DNA of 8,775 nucleotides, taken from Methylococcales bacterium (GTDB taxonomy: Bacteria; Pseudomonadota; Gammaproteobacteria; Methylococcales; Methylomonadaceae). The notes beneath the pieces were generated by a model. The model was not told the origin of the DNA. It searched no databases and worked only from the letters and a program-made list of their open reading frames with translations. The stretch spans positions 1 to 8,775 of the forward strand of contig JAGLUC010000360.1 of NCBI GenBank assembly GCA_023134955.1, written 5' to 3'. Below, one piece after another: positions 1 to 6,030 of this stretch (position 1 is its first letter; every line of letters starts with the position of its first letter). A program made the translations under genes and the position numbers.

Positions 1-320
1 ACTAAATCAGCCTCAACATTATCCAGCTCTTCAACCTCCATTAACTGTTTTAATCTAGTCTTGGGCTGATGATATTTTGATATTTGCTGTATTTCTACGG
101 CATGAAGATGAACTTGTTTAATGGGGGAATAATATAAATATTGCGGGTAATGTTCTGCTAAAAATTGATTAGCTTGTTCTGTATTAATTTTTTTCCACTG
201 TTTATCATCAAAAATATAGCGAAGAAAACATAAAACCTTACCTTGTTCCAAGCCACTTTCTACAACAGCAAAAACCAGACCCTCAAGTGTTTGTATAAAA
301 TCTTTAGCTAAAATCAACAA
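1..320 (-). CDS. Probable nucleotidyltransferase-family protein, N-terminal part (runs off left edge)
   Basis: An open minus-strand frame of 106 codons runs from a TTG at 320 to the window edge with no stop. Its start reads LLILAKDFIQTLEGLVFAVV, followed by a stretch with the core VLCFLRYIFDD and later HYPQYLYYSP and QVHLHAVEI. From memory, this resembles the N-terminal region of a family of predicted nucleotidyltransferase-domain proteins that begin with an 'EGL.F.V' strand and an 'FLRY' motif. Their catalytic GS...DxD part lies further downstream and would be outside this window, so the function is not shown here. The start is odd. An ATG at 332-330 lies in frame but is followed two codons later by TGA (326-324), so translation must start at TTG 320 or TTG 317, or else codon 3 is a nonsense mutation. 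No strong ribosome-binding site is visible; GAAAG lies directly before the TTG. The gene is divergent from pntA. I am fairly sure it is coding and less sure of the family. Confidence 0.6.
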   Translation of the reverse strand, partial: MLILAKDFIQTLEGLVFAVVESGLEQGKVLCFLRYIFDDKQWKKINTEQANQFLAEHYPQYLYYSPIKQVHLHAVEIQQISKYHQPKTRLKQLMEVEELDNVEADL

Positions 321-453
321 CTTTCAATCCATTTTTGTTCATTTTCTTTGCTTTTAAATAAAATATCATTACTGGTTTCTAAGGAAATGCTAAGTTTATC
401 TTATCTAAAGATTATTCTCAGATAAAAACTGCTTAAAAAATAACATGGTTATG

Positions 454-541
454 AACTAACCACAGCTTAACCTGGGATTTACTTTTTGGATTGATTAATT
501 AGTAATTTTTCCAACAAATAACAATTAATCTGTGGTTTGTT
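454..541. repeat. Imperfect 17-bp inverted repeat with 54-bp spacer
   Basis: AACTAACCACAGCTTAA (454-470) and TTAATCTGTGGTTTGTT (525-541) are reverse complements at 15 of 17 positions. The left arm also takes part in a second possible hairpin, because TGGTTA (446-451) pairs with TAACCA (457-462). The two pairings exclude each other. A nested TTGGA/TCCAA pair (486-490, 510-514) lies inside the loop. The repeat could be a regulator-binding region, a leader structure for the leftward transcript, or a relic of a small element. Confidence 0.5.
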
Positions 542-560
542 AATAGCCAAAAAATAATAG

Positions 561-574
561 TTGATATTAATCAA
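561..574 (+). promoter_or_regulatory. Putative FNR/ANR-type binding site upstream of pntAB
   Basis: TTGATATTAATCAA matches the FNR/ANR/DNR consensus TTGAT-N4-ATCAA at all ten defined positions. Its centre (567.5) is 67 bp before the pntA ATG. A weak -10-like TAATTT at 595-600 would place the transcription start near 607 and the box about 40 bp upstream, close to the -41.5 geometry of class II FNR-activated promoters. The -10 match is poor (3 of 6), so the start point is a guess. The box itself is clear; its use is inferred. It suggests that transhydrogenase expression responds to oxygen or redox state. Confidence 0.55.
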
Positions 575-634
575 GTAATCTCCTACGCTTAAACTAATTT
601 TGTTGTTAAATTAATAATAAACAAAGAGGCGTGA

Positions 635-2203
635 ATGAAAATCGGCATACCTAAAGAAATTCACCTAGGTGAAAAACGTGTTGCAACCACCCCTGATGTT
701 GCTGAAAAAATCATCAAATTAGGCTTTGAAGTCTATATCGAAAGCGGTGCTGGATTAGGATCTAATATTTCAGATGAAGCCTATAAAGAAGTAGGCTGTA
801 AAATAAGGAAAAATGCTACAACCTTATGGAAAAACGCTGATATTGTCATTAAAGTTCGTCCTCCTCAAATGCACCCTGAATTAGCTGTGAATGAAACTGA
901 GTTAATGACTAAAGGCGGTCAATTAATCAGTTTTATTTGGCCTGCTCAAAATGATGATTTAATGAAGCAACTGGCTAGCAATGATGCCACCGTTTTGGCT
1001 ATGGACAGCGTACCTAGAATATCCAGATCACAAAAACTGGATGCTTTAAGCTCTATGGCAAATATTGCTGGTTATCGTGCTGTTGTTGAAGCTGCCCAGC
1101 ATTTTGGTCGTTTCTTTACTGGTCAAATCACAGCTGCTGGTAAAGTACCTCCTGCAAAAGTGCTGGTTATCGGTGCCGGGGTCGCTGGTTTAGCGGCCAT
1201 TGGTGCAGCAAAAAGCATGGGTGCTATTGTTCGTGCCTTTGATACTCGCCCAGAGGTAAAAGAACAAATTGAGAGTATGGATGCTGAGTTTCTAATGTTA
1301 GAGTTTAAAGAGGATGGTTCTGGTGAAGGTGGTTATGCAAAAACCATGTCTAAAGAATTTATAGAAGCTGAAATGGCTTTGTTTGCCAGACAGGCAATGG
1401 AAGTTGACATCATTATCACTACCGCACTTATTCCTGGCAAACCTGCACCAGAACTTATTACCGCAGGCATGGTTGAAACCATGAAAGCTGGCAGTGTAAT
1501 TGTTGATCTTGCGGCTGAACAAGGTGGTAATTGCGCACTGACAGAAAAAAATAAAGTGGTGGTTAGGCACAACGTAACTTTAATCGGCTACACTGATCTA
1601 CCTAGCCGTCTAGCGGCTCAATCCAGCCAGTTATACGCTACTAATATAAGACACTTGCTGACTGAATTATGTCCTAACAAAGATGGCATAATTGATGTCA
1701 ATATGGATGATGAAGTCATTCGTGGCACCACCGTCATAAAAGAAGGAAAAATCACTTGGCCACCGCCTCCACCCAAACTTAGAGCTACACCCCCACCTCA
1801 AACTGAAGCACCTGCTGTTAGCGGTATAGAGAAGGAGGAAGAAAAAAAACCAATCATTCCTGAAGCTGTTAAACAACTATTACCGCTACTTATTATTGGT
1901 AGCGCATTATTTGGATTAGGTTCTGTTGCACCTGTTTCTTTTGTGTCTCATTTTACGGTCTTTGTACTAGCCTGTTTTATCGGCTACCAAGTCATCTGGA
2001 ATGTTTCCGCCTCACTACATACACCCTTAATGAGTGTTACCAATGCCATTAGTGGCATTATCATTATTGGTGCAGTAATTCAAATATCATCACCAGGATT
2101 CATGATTACACTACTATCTGGGTTAGCAATTCTTATTGCTTCAATTAATATTGCTGGCGGATTTTTAGTGACTCGCCGTATGCTTGAAATGTTTAGAAAA
2201 TAG
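635..2203 (+). CDS. pntA: NAD(P) transhydrogenase subunit alpha (proton-translocating)
   Basis: PntA forms the NAD(H)-binding domain I plus part of the membrane domain of the inner-membrane transhydrogenase. With PntB it transfers hydride from NADH to NADP+, driven by proton influx. The 522 residues compare with 510 in E. coli. The protein opens MKIGIPKEI, typical of the alanine dehydrogenase/PNT N-terminal domain. The conserved R-Q-D-S stretch is at about 128-139 (RISRSQKLDALSS), followed by the Rossmann glycine motif GAGVAGLAAIG (180-190) and the conserved AFDTRPEVKEQ after it (201-211). The NAD-closing mobile-loop region is near 224-250, with TTALIPGKPAP at 262-272. A proline-rich linker (about 375-409) leads to four hydrophobic segments between about 413 and 513, including the hallmark HTPLMSVTNAISGI. 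The ATG is preceded by AAAGAGG at 623-629 with suitable spacing. The gene is intact and followed by pntB after 11 bp. The product is the single long alpha form, not the split PntAA/PntAB form. Confidence 0.97.
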   Translation: MKIGIPKEIHLGEKRVATTPDVAEKIIKLGFEVYIESGAGLGSNISDEAYKEVGCKIRKNATTLWKNADIVIKVRPPQMHPELAVNETELMTKGGQLISFIWPAQNDDLMKQLASNDATVLAMDSVPRISRSQKLDALSSMANIAGYRAVVEAAQHFGRFFTGQITAAGKVPPAKVLVIGAGVAGLAAIGAAKSMGAIVRAFDTRPEVKEQIESMDAEFLMLEFKEDGSGEGGYAKTMSKEFIEAEMALFARQAMEVDIIITTALIPGKPAPELITAGMVETMKAGSVIVDLAAEQGGNCALTEKNKVVVRHNVTLIGYTDLPSRLAAQSSQLYATNIRHLLTELCPNKDGIIDVNMDDEVIRGTTVIKEGKITWPPPPPKLRATPPPQTEAPAVSGIEKEEEKKPIIPEAVKQLLPLLIIGSALFGLGSVAPVSFVSHFTVFVLACFIGYQVIWNVSASLHTPLMSVTNAISGIIIIGAVIQISSPGFMITLLSGLAILIASINIAGGFLVTRRMLEMFRK

Positions 2204-2209
2204 GGGAAG
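2202..2209 (+). promoter_or_regulatory. Ribosome-binding site that decides the pntB start
   Basis: AGGGGAAG overlaps the pntA stop codon. Two ATGs follow in tandem at 2215 and 2218. The second has the better spacing (8 nt against 5), and using it makes the pntB residue numbering match E. coli PntB. Confidence 0.6.
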
Positions 2210-2217
2210 TACAGATG

Positions 2218-3606
2218 ATGTCACAAGGTTTAGTTACAATGTCTTACGTTGCAGCTTCTATTCTTTTTATATTGAGTTTAAGTGGATTAAGTCACCAGGA
2301 TACCGCTAGAAGAGGCAATTACTATGGCATGGCAGGTATGGCAATGGCAATTATTGCCACCCTGTTAAGTGATTCAGTTAATGCTTATATCATTCTAATT
2401 ATGGCATTAGCGATTGGTGGCTTTATAGGTACCAAAGCTGCATTAAAAGTTGAGATGACACAAATGCCCGAACTGGTTGCCTTAATGCACAGTTTAGTCG
2501 GTATGGCAGCAGTCTTAGTGGGTTATGCTAATTTTCTGGATGATACCAGTGTATTGCAAGGTGTAGAAAAAACCATCCACGAAGTTGAAATTTATATTGG
2601 TATTTTTATTGGTGCTATCACTTTTTCTGGGTCAGTGATTGCTTTCGGCAAACTATGTGGAAGAATTGATGGCAAGCCTTTATTATTACCCGCCCGTCAC
2701 TGGCTTAATCTAGGTCTATTAATCGCTACAATCTGGTTAGGAAGCATATTCCTGTCAGGTGCAGCAGAAGGTGGTGGTACATTCGCTTTAATTATCATGA
2801 CGCTCATTGCTTTTGCTTTTGGTGTGCATATGGTAATGGCTATCGGTGGTGCAGATATGCCCGTGGTGGTTTCTATGCTTAACAGCTATTCAGGTTGGGC
2901 AGCCGCCGCGACTGGATTTATGTTGAGCAATGACTTATTAATCGTCACTGGTGCATTGGTTGGAAGTAGTGGTGCAATTTTAAGCTACATCATGTGTAAA
3001 GCCATGAACCGTCATTTCCTTAGCGTTATTGCAGGAGGTTTTGGTTCAGCAGGTGGTGAAGCAGCAACGGTAGAGGGTGATGTATCGCCCATTGATATTG
3101 AAGAAACCACTCAATTATTAATAGATGCAAAAGATATTATGATCATTCCAGGCTACGGAATGGCCGTTGCACAAGCTCAACATACTGTTAATGAAATAAC
3201 AAAACTGCTACATGCTCAAGGCAAGACGGTACGGTTTGGTATTCACCCCGTTGCAGGCCGTATGCCAGGGCATATGAATGTACTACTGGCTGAAGCCAAA
3301 GTCCCTTATGACATCGTATTTGAAATGGATGAAATTAATGAAGATTTCCCCAAAGTAGATGTCTCAATCGTCATAGGCGCTAATGACATTGTAAATCCAT
3401 CAGCATTAGATGATCCCAACAGCCCGATTGCAGGTATGCCTGTACTGGAATGCTGGAAAAGTGCAGCTACAATCGTGTTAAAACGCAGTATGGCAACAGG
3501 CTACGCAGGCGTTGGAAATCCATTGTTTGTACACGAAAACACCCGCATGTTATTTGGCGATGCTAATGACAGTATGCAAGCGGTATTAAAGGCTTTGAAT
3601 AAATAG
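2218..3606 (+). CDS. pntB: NAD(P) transhydrogenase subunit beta (proton-translocating)
   Basis: PntB carries most of the proton-conducting membrane domain II and the NADP(H)-binding domain III of the transhydrogenase. The product is 462 residues from the second ATG, the usual length. From that start, the functionally important membrane residues known in E. coli fall at the same numbers: His91 (in MPELVALMHSLVG), Asp213 (GGADMPVVVS) and Asn222 (MLNSYSGWAAAA). About nine hydrophobic segments fill residues 1-270. Domain III follows with the NADP-binding motif PGYGMAVAQAQ (about 311-321), GIHPVAGRMPGHMNVLLAEA, the VIGANDIVNP segment and KRSMATGYAGVGNPLF near the C-terminus. All are as in active enzymes, so the protein should be functional. 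It is co-transcribed with pntA (11-bp gap before the first ATG at 2215, ribosome-binding site overlapping the pntA stop). An alternative start at 2215 adds one Met. Confidence 0.97.
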   Translation: MSQGLVTMSYVAASILFILSLSGLSHQDTARRGNYYGMAGMAMAIIATLLSDSVNAYIILIMALAIGGFIGTKAALKVEMTQMPELVALMHSLVGMAAVLVGYANFLDDTSVLQGVEKTIHEVEIYIGIFIGAITFSGSVIAFGKLCGRIDGKPLLLPARHWLNLGLLIATIWLGSIFLSGAAEGGGTFALIIMTLIAFAFGVHMVMAIGGADMPVVVSMLNSYSGWAAAATGFMLSNDLLIVTGALVGSSGAILSYIMCKAMNRHFLSVIAGGFGSAGGEAATVEGDVSPIDIEETTQLLIDAKDIMIIPGYGMAVAQAQHTVNEITKLLHAQGKTVRFGIHPVAGRMPGHMNVLLAEAKVPYDIVFEMDEINEDFPKVDVSIVIGANDIVNPSALDDPNSPIAGMPVLECWKSAATIVLKRSMATGYAGVGNPLFVHENTRMLFGDANDSMQAVLKALNK

Positions 3607-3908
3607 TACTGATTTAACCATCAACATAATTAAGTAGAGTAGCCAAAACTTGTTAGAGCTAAAGTACAAAAAGAGCTGATTCTGTTTTTTTTAAAGCATT
3701 AAGTTTTAAACGAATTATCCCTCTCACTTAGCCTAACAATTTTGGACTTTGATTAATTGACATACAAAAAATTAGTAACTGACTCTATGGGAAAATGATA
3801 GGTATAGGTGTTTTGCCAGCTTTATAAAAATAACTGCGACGGAACATATTAAAATATTCATTAATATAAGTATCCATGCATAATTAATATAAGGGATATG
3901 AACGAACA
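3607..3908. other. Intergenic region between pntB and the efflux-lipoprotein remnant
   Basis: About 300 bp with no credible gene. A run of eight T (3685-3692) follows a weak AAAAAGA/TCTGTTTT hairpin and may end pntAB transcription, but the stem is poor. A TTGACA (3757-3762) has no convincing -10 partner at 16-18 bp. Near the right end ATTAATATAAG occurs twice (3860-3870 and 3883-3893), just before the remnant's start codon. Confidence 0.5.
3860..3893 (+). repeat. Two direct copies of ATTAATATAAG, 23 bp apart
   Basis: Identical 11-mers lie at 3860-3870 and 3883-3893, with TATCCATGCATA between them. The spacing of 23 bp is about two helical turns. The pair sits directly upstream of the efflux-lipoprotein start (3909) and could be a former operator, or chance in AT-rich DNA. 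Confidence 0.35.
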
Positions 3909-4492
3909 ATGAGGCTGTTTCTTTTTTTATACTGTCTGATCTTGTTGGCTTCTTGTGGCATTATTCCAGATCACCAATCACCAACATCAGAAATACCCAA
4001 GCCAGAAAAATGGGATAGTAGTAATAACATAGACCCAAAGATATTAAACCTCAGCCTTGGTTGACGATATTTGATAGTCCCCAATTAAATAAATTAGTTG
4101 ATGAGGCCCTGTTACACAATTACGACCTTAAAGCCGCCGCAGCAAGGGTATCCTCGACCCGTGCCATGGCACGTATTAATGGGCTGAACGGTTTCCGCAA
4201 TTAGCTGCAGGTATTAAAGGTGCCCAGTCACAACGTAATTCCACCAGTGGTTTTAGCATTAGTAACCCTCGAAGTAATAGTTTTGGCGTAGATTTCACTT
4301 TAAGCTGGGAACTGGATGTCTGGGGCAAATTGCAAAACCGTTCTGAAGCGGCGGAGCATGATTTTGGTGCTTCTGAAATGAATTATAAATTTGCTCGACT
4401 ATCATTGGCAGCAGGAGTTGCTTCAGCCTGGTTTAGAACCATTGAAACCAAGCAACAATTGGAACTAGCTGAAAAAAAAGTTAAAACCATTT
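3909..4492 (+). pseudogene. Outer-membrane efflux lipoprotein (OprM/NodT-type) remnant, frameshifted and cut by an IS
   Basis: Intact relatives are outer-membrane channel partners of RND-type efflux pumps. The frame at 3909 encodes a lipoprotein signal MRLFLFLYCLILLASC with lipobox LASC, then stops at a TGA (4062-4064). The homology continues in a second frame from about 4040: QPWLTIFDSPQLNKLVDEAL, then NYDLKAAAARVSSTRAMARI, until TAG at 4202-4204. It resumes in a third frame at 4186 with ERFPQLAAGIKGAQSQ and the family hallmark WELDVWGKLQNRSEAAE, then LSLAAGVASAWFRTIETKQQLELAEKKVKT. It is interrupted at 4492 by the ISL3 inverted repeat. The second shift looks like loss of one G in a short G run (GGGCTGAACGG at 4181-4191, where an intact gene would encode N-G-A-E-R). 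Only about 190 residues of an expected 450-480 remain, so the channel cannot form. The frame at 4330-4557 is just the last piece read into the IS. No pump genes are nearby. Confidence 0.85.
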
Positions 4493-4509
4493 GGCTCTTC
4501 TACGGTCTT
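4493..4509 (+). repeat. ISL3 left terminal inverted repeat
   Basis: GGCTCTTCTACGGTCTT is the exact reverse complement of the right end at 5831-5847. It marks the left boundary inside the efflux-lipoprotein remnant. Confidence 0.95.
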
Positions 4510-4572
4510 ATGTATAAAAAAAGGATGCTAAAAACTTATCTATCAGTTGAAATATAAGGTTTCCTACAACTT

Positions 4573-4578
4573 TATAAT
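4573..4578 (+). promoter_or_regulatory. Possible -10 element for the transposase
   Basis: TATAAT is a perfect -10 hexamer 9 bp before the transposase ATG. A TTGAAA at 4547-4552 could be a -35, but the 20-bp spacer is too long for a strong promoter. Transcription from here would give an almost leaderless mRNA. This fits the absence of a visible ribosome-binding site before 4588, and weak expression is normal for IS transposases. Confidence 0.35.
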
Positions 4579-4587
4579 AACAGATAA

Positions 4588-5820
4588 ATGAGTCTTAACA
4601 TCCCAACAGGAATCTTGGCACTAAAAGGTCAGAAAATCAACAAAATTGAATTTAACTCAGAAGATAGAAAAGTCCTAATTCAATGCCAACGAGACAAACG
4701 AAAATCAGTTATAGATCCTTTAACAGGACGAAAAGGAAGAATTAATAGATTAGTTAGGCGACAAGTTAGAGATACACCTGTTTTTGGTCATCCTTGTTGG
4801 GTAGAAATAGAATTGGCACAGGTCTATCTCAGTAAAAATGAACGCCGAATGGAACAGTGTTCTTTTGTTGATACGGGGTGTTATTTTACCCATAGATTCT
4901 GCCGTTTGGTGAGTGGGCTATGTAGACACATGAGTATTGAAGCGGTATCAAGGCATTTAGGTTTACGCTGGGAAAGCACCAAGAATATTGATAAGGCTTA
5001 TTTACACGAAACATTACCTGCTCTTGAGCCAGACAAGCTAACAGGCTTGAAGATGATTGGTGTTGATGAGGTCGCAAGAGCCAAAGGACATGATTATATG
5101 ACGGTTGTTTATGACATGGTTAATGGTCACTTGATTTGGGTAGAAACAGGGAGAACTTCTGATGTATTTTCTAGCTTTCTAAAAATGCTACCGATAGAAA
5201 CAGCCAGTAATATAGAGGCTGTTGCGATGGATATGAGACCTGCTTACCAAAAGTCAGTAAGAGACTGTTTGCCCAATGCAGATATTGTTTTTGACCGATT
5301 TCATGTGATGAAAAATTATAGTGCAGCGATCAAAAACCAGCGAAGAACGGAGTTCAGAAAAGTTAATAAAGAAGGTAAAGAACTGATAAAAGGTTGTCAT
5401 TATTTATTGTTGAAAAATGCTGATAAGCTAACAGAAAGTCAATCAGAAAAGCTCAAGCGTTTACTTGATGAAAACGCTAATATGAATACCCTCTATGTCA
5501 TGAAAGAGCAACTACAAGCACTGTGGAGCAATACTAAAGTTGAGATAATGGAACAGCAGTTGGAGCAGTGGTGTGAGTTAGCAGACCAAACGAATATGAC
5601 TTACATTAAGAACTTTGCTAAATCATTAAGAAAGCATAAAACAGGTATTTGTAATTATGCCAAATATCAACTGACATCAGCTCGAATTGAAGGAGGTAAT
5701 GTCAGTATTGGAATGATTAGAAAACGGGCTAGGGGGATTCGGGATACAGAATATTTTAAGCTCAAAATTAGACAAACATCGGTTCCTGATAACCAAAGTA
5801 TGTTTTATATTGGAGGTTAA
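4588..5820 (+). CDS. ISL3-family transposase
   Basis: This 410-residue DDE transposase catalyses cut-and-paste movement of its element. Candidate catalytic acidic residues are D160 (MIGVDEVARAKG), D215 (VAMDMRPAYQ) and E368 (SARIEGGNVSIGMIRKRARG); FDRFHVMKN near 235-243 and DTEYFKLKIRQ near the C-terminus are further family signatures. The N-terminal region (about 30-110) corresponds to the zinc-finger/HTH part, but the cysteines are few and scattered (C33, C70, C91, C98, C105, C112) and no tidy CxxC pair is visible. A helix-turn-helix-like stretch (SIEAVSRHLGLRWES) follows. The ATG at 4588 is the first possible start, since a TAA lies directly before it in frame. No frameshift or internal stop is present, so the element may still be active. 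The stop (5818-5820) abuts an ATG at 5821 that opens the chimeric sigma-remnant frame. Confidence 0.95.
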   Translation: MSLNIPTGILALKGQKINKIEFNSEDRKVLIQCQRDKRKSVIDPLTGRKGRINRLVRRQVRDTPVFGHPCWVEIELAQVYLSKNERRMEQCSFVDTGCYFTHRFCRLVSGLCRHMSIEAVSRHLGLRWESTKNIDKAYLHETLPALEPDKLTGLKMIGVDEVARAKGHDYMTVVYDMVNGHLIWVETGRTSDVFSSFLKMLPIETASNIEAVAMDMRPAYQKSVRDCLPNADIVFDRFHVMKNYSAAIKNQRRTEFRKVNKEGKELIKGCHYLLLKNADKLTESQSEKLKRLLDENANMNTLYVMKEQLQALWSNTKVEIMEQQLEQWCELADQTNMTYIKNFAKSLRKHKTGICNYAKYQLTSARIEGGNVSIGMIRKRARGIRDTEYFKLKIRQTSVPDNQSMFYIGG

Positions 5821-6030
5821 ATGCACTCACAAGACCGTAGAAGAGCCAGGCAGCGCACTGCGATAACCTTATGTGCATACCATGGATTAAACAACAAACA
5901 GGCTGCCTCAGCATTAGATATTAGCGTTGATGCTTTGGAATCATTGCTGGCAAGAGGCCGACGTAAATTAAAACAGTTAATCAAACAACAACATAATTCT
6001 GAATTAGAGATTAACCATGATGACAAATAA
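5821..6030 (+). pseudogene. ECF sigma factor remnant (region 4 only), 5' end replaced by the ISL3 terminus
   Basis: ECF sigma factors direct RNA polymerase to stress-response promoters through region 2 (-10) and region 4 (-35). Here only region 4 remains: RQRTAITLCAYHGLNNKQAA, then SALDISVDALESLLARGRRKLKQL, which is the typical region-4 helix-turn-helix. Region 2 and the linker are missing because the gene is cut at 5848, just before the conserved RQR. The 27 bp from ATG 5821 to 5847 lie inside the IS and encode MHSQDRRRA. They join the sigma codons exactly in frame, giving a 69-residue chimeric frame. A GGAGG (5812-5816) inside the transposase 3' end could serve as its ribosome-binding site. 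The product, if made, could not act as a normal sigma factor. It overlaps the next gene by 14 bp, as sigma/anti-sigma pairs often do. Confidence 0.85.
5831..5847 (-). repeat. ISL3 right terminal inverted repeat
   Basis: AAGACCGTAGAAGAGCC is the exact reverse complement of the left end. It lies 10 bp after the transposase stop and is read in frame as the first codons of the sigma-factor remnant. Confidence 0.95.

Larger units (their letters stand above)
321..634. other. Divergent intergenic region between the leftward gene and pntA
   Basis: This AT-rich stretch of about 314 bp has no credible gene. It holds an imperfect 17-bp inverted repeat (454-470 with 525-541), a short hairpin TGGTTA/TAACCA (446-462), a perfect FNR-type box (561-574), and the pntA leader with an AAAGAGG ribosome-binding site at 623-629. 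No clear consensus sigma-70 promoter was found for the leftward gene. Confidence 0.7.
4493..5847 (+). mobile_element. Complete ISL3-family insertion sequence, 1355 bp
   Basis: The element is bounded by perfect 17-bp terminal inverted repeats starting GGCTCTTC, typical of ISL3-family ends, and contains one intact transposase gene. ISL3 elements usually duplicate 8 bp of target. Here the left flank is AACCATTT (4485-4492) and the right flank AGGCAGCG (5848-5855), with no match. The two sides belong to unrelated genes (efflux lipoprotein and ECF sigma factor). This implies rearrangement after insertion, such as recombination between two copies or an adjacent deletion. Confidence 0.93.

Noticed and set aside
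1298..1876. Three minus-strand frames of 69-90 codons inside pntA
   Set aside because: They lie opposite a strongly conserved coding sequence, have no recognisable domains, and are antisense shadows.
3667..3692. Strong rho-independent terminator after pntB
   Set aside because: There is a T8 run, but the preceding stem is short, AT-rich and bulged; kept only as a remark in the intergenic entry.
3749..3760. TTGATTAATTGA as a second FNR-type box after pntB
   Set aside because: The right half-site is not ATCAA; only one half matches.
3757..3785. TTGACA as a -35 element of a promoter for the efflux lipoprotein
   Set aside because: No acceptable -10 hexamer occurs at 16-18 bp.
4511..4524. A-run followed by GG (TATAAAAAAAGG) as a programmed frameshift site for the IS
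   Set aside because: It lies upstream of the transposase start, and the transposase is complete in a single frame, so no frameshift is needed.
4330..4557. 75-codon open frame starting with TTG
   Set aside because: It is the third-frame piece of the efflux-lipoprotein remnant read on into the ISL3 left end, not an independent gene.
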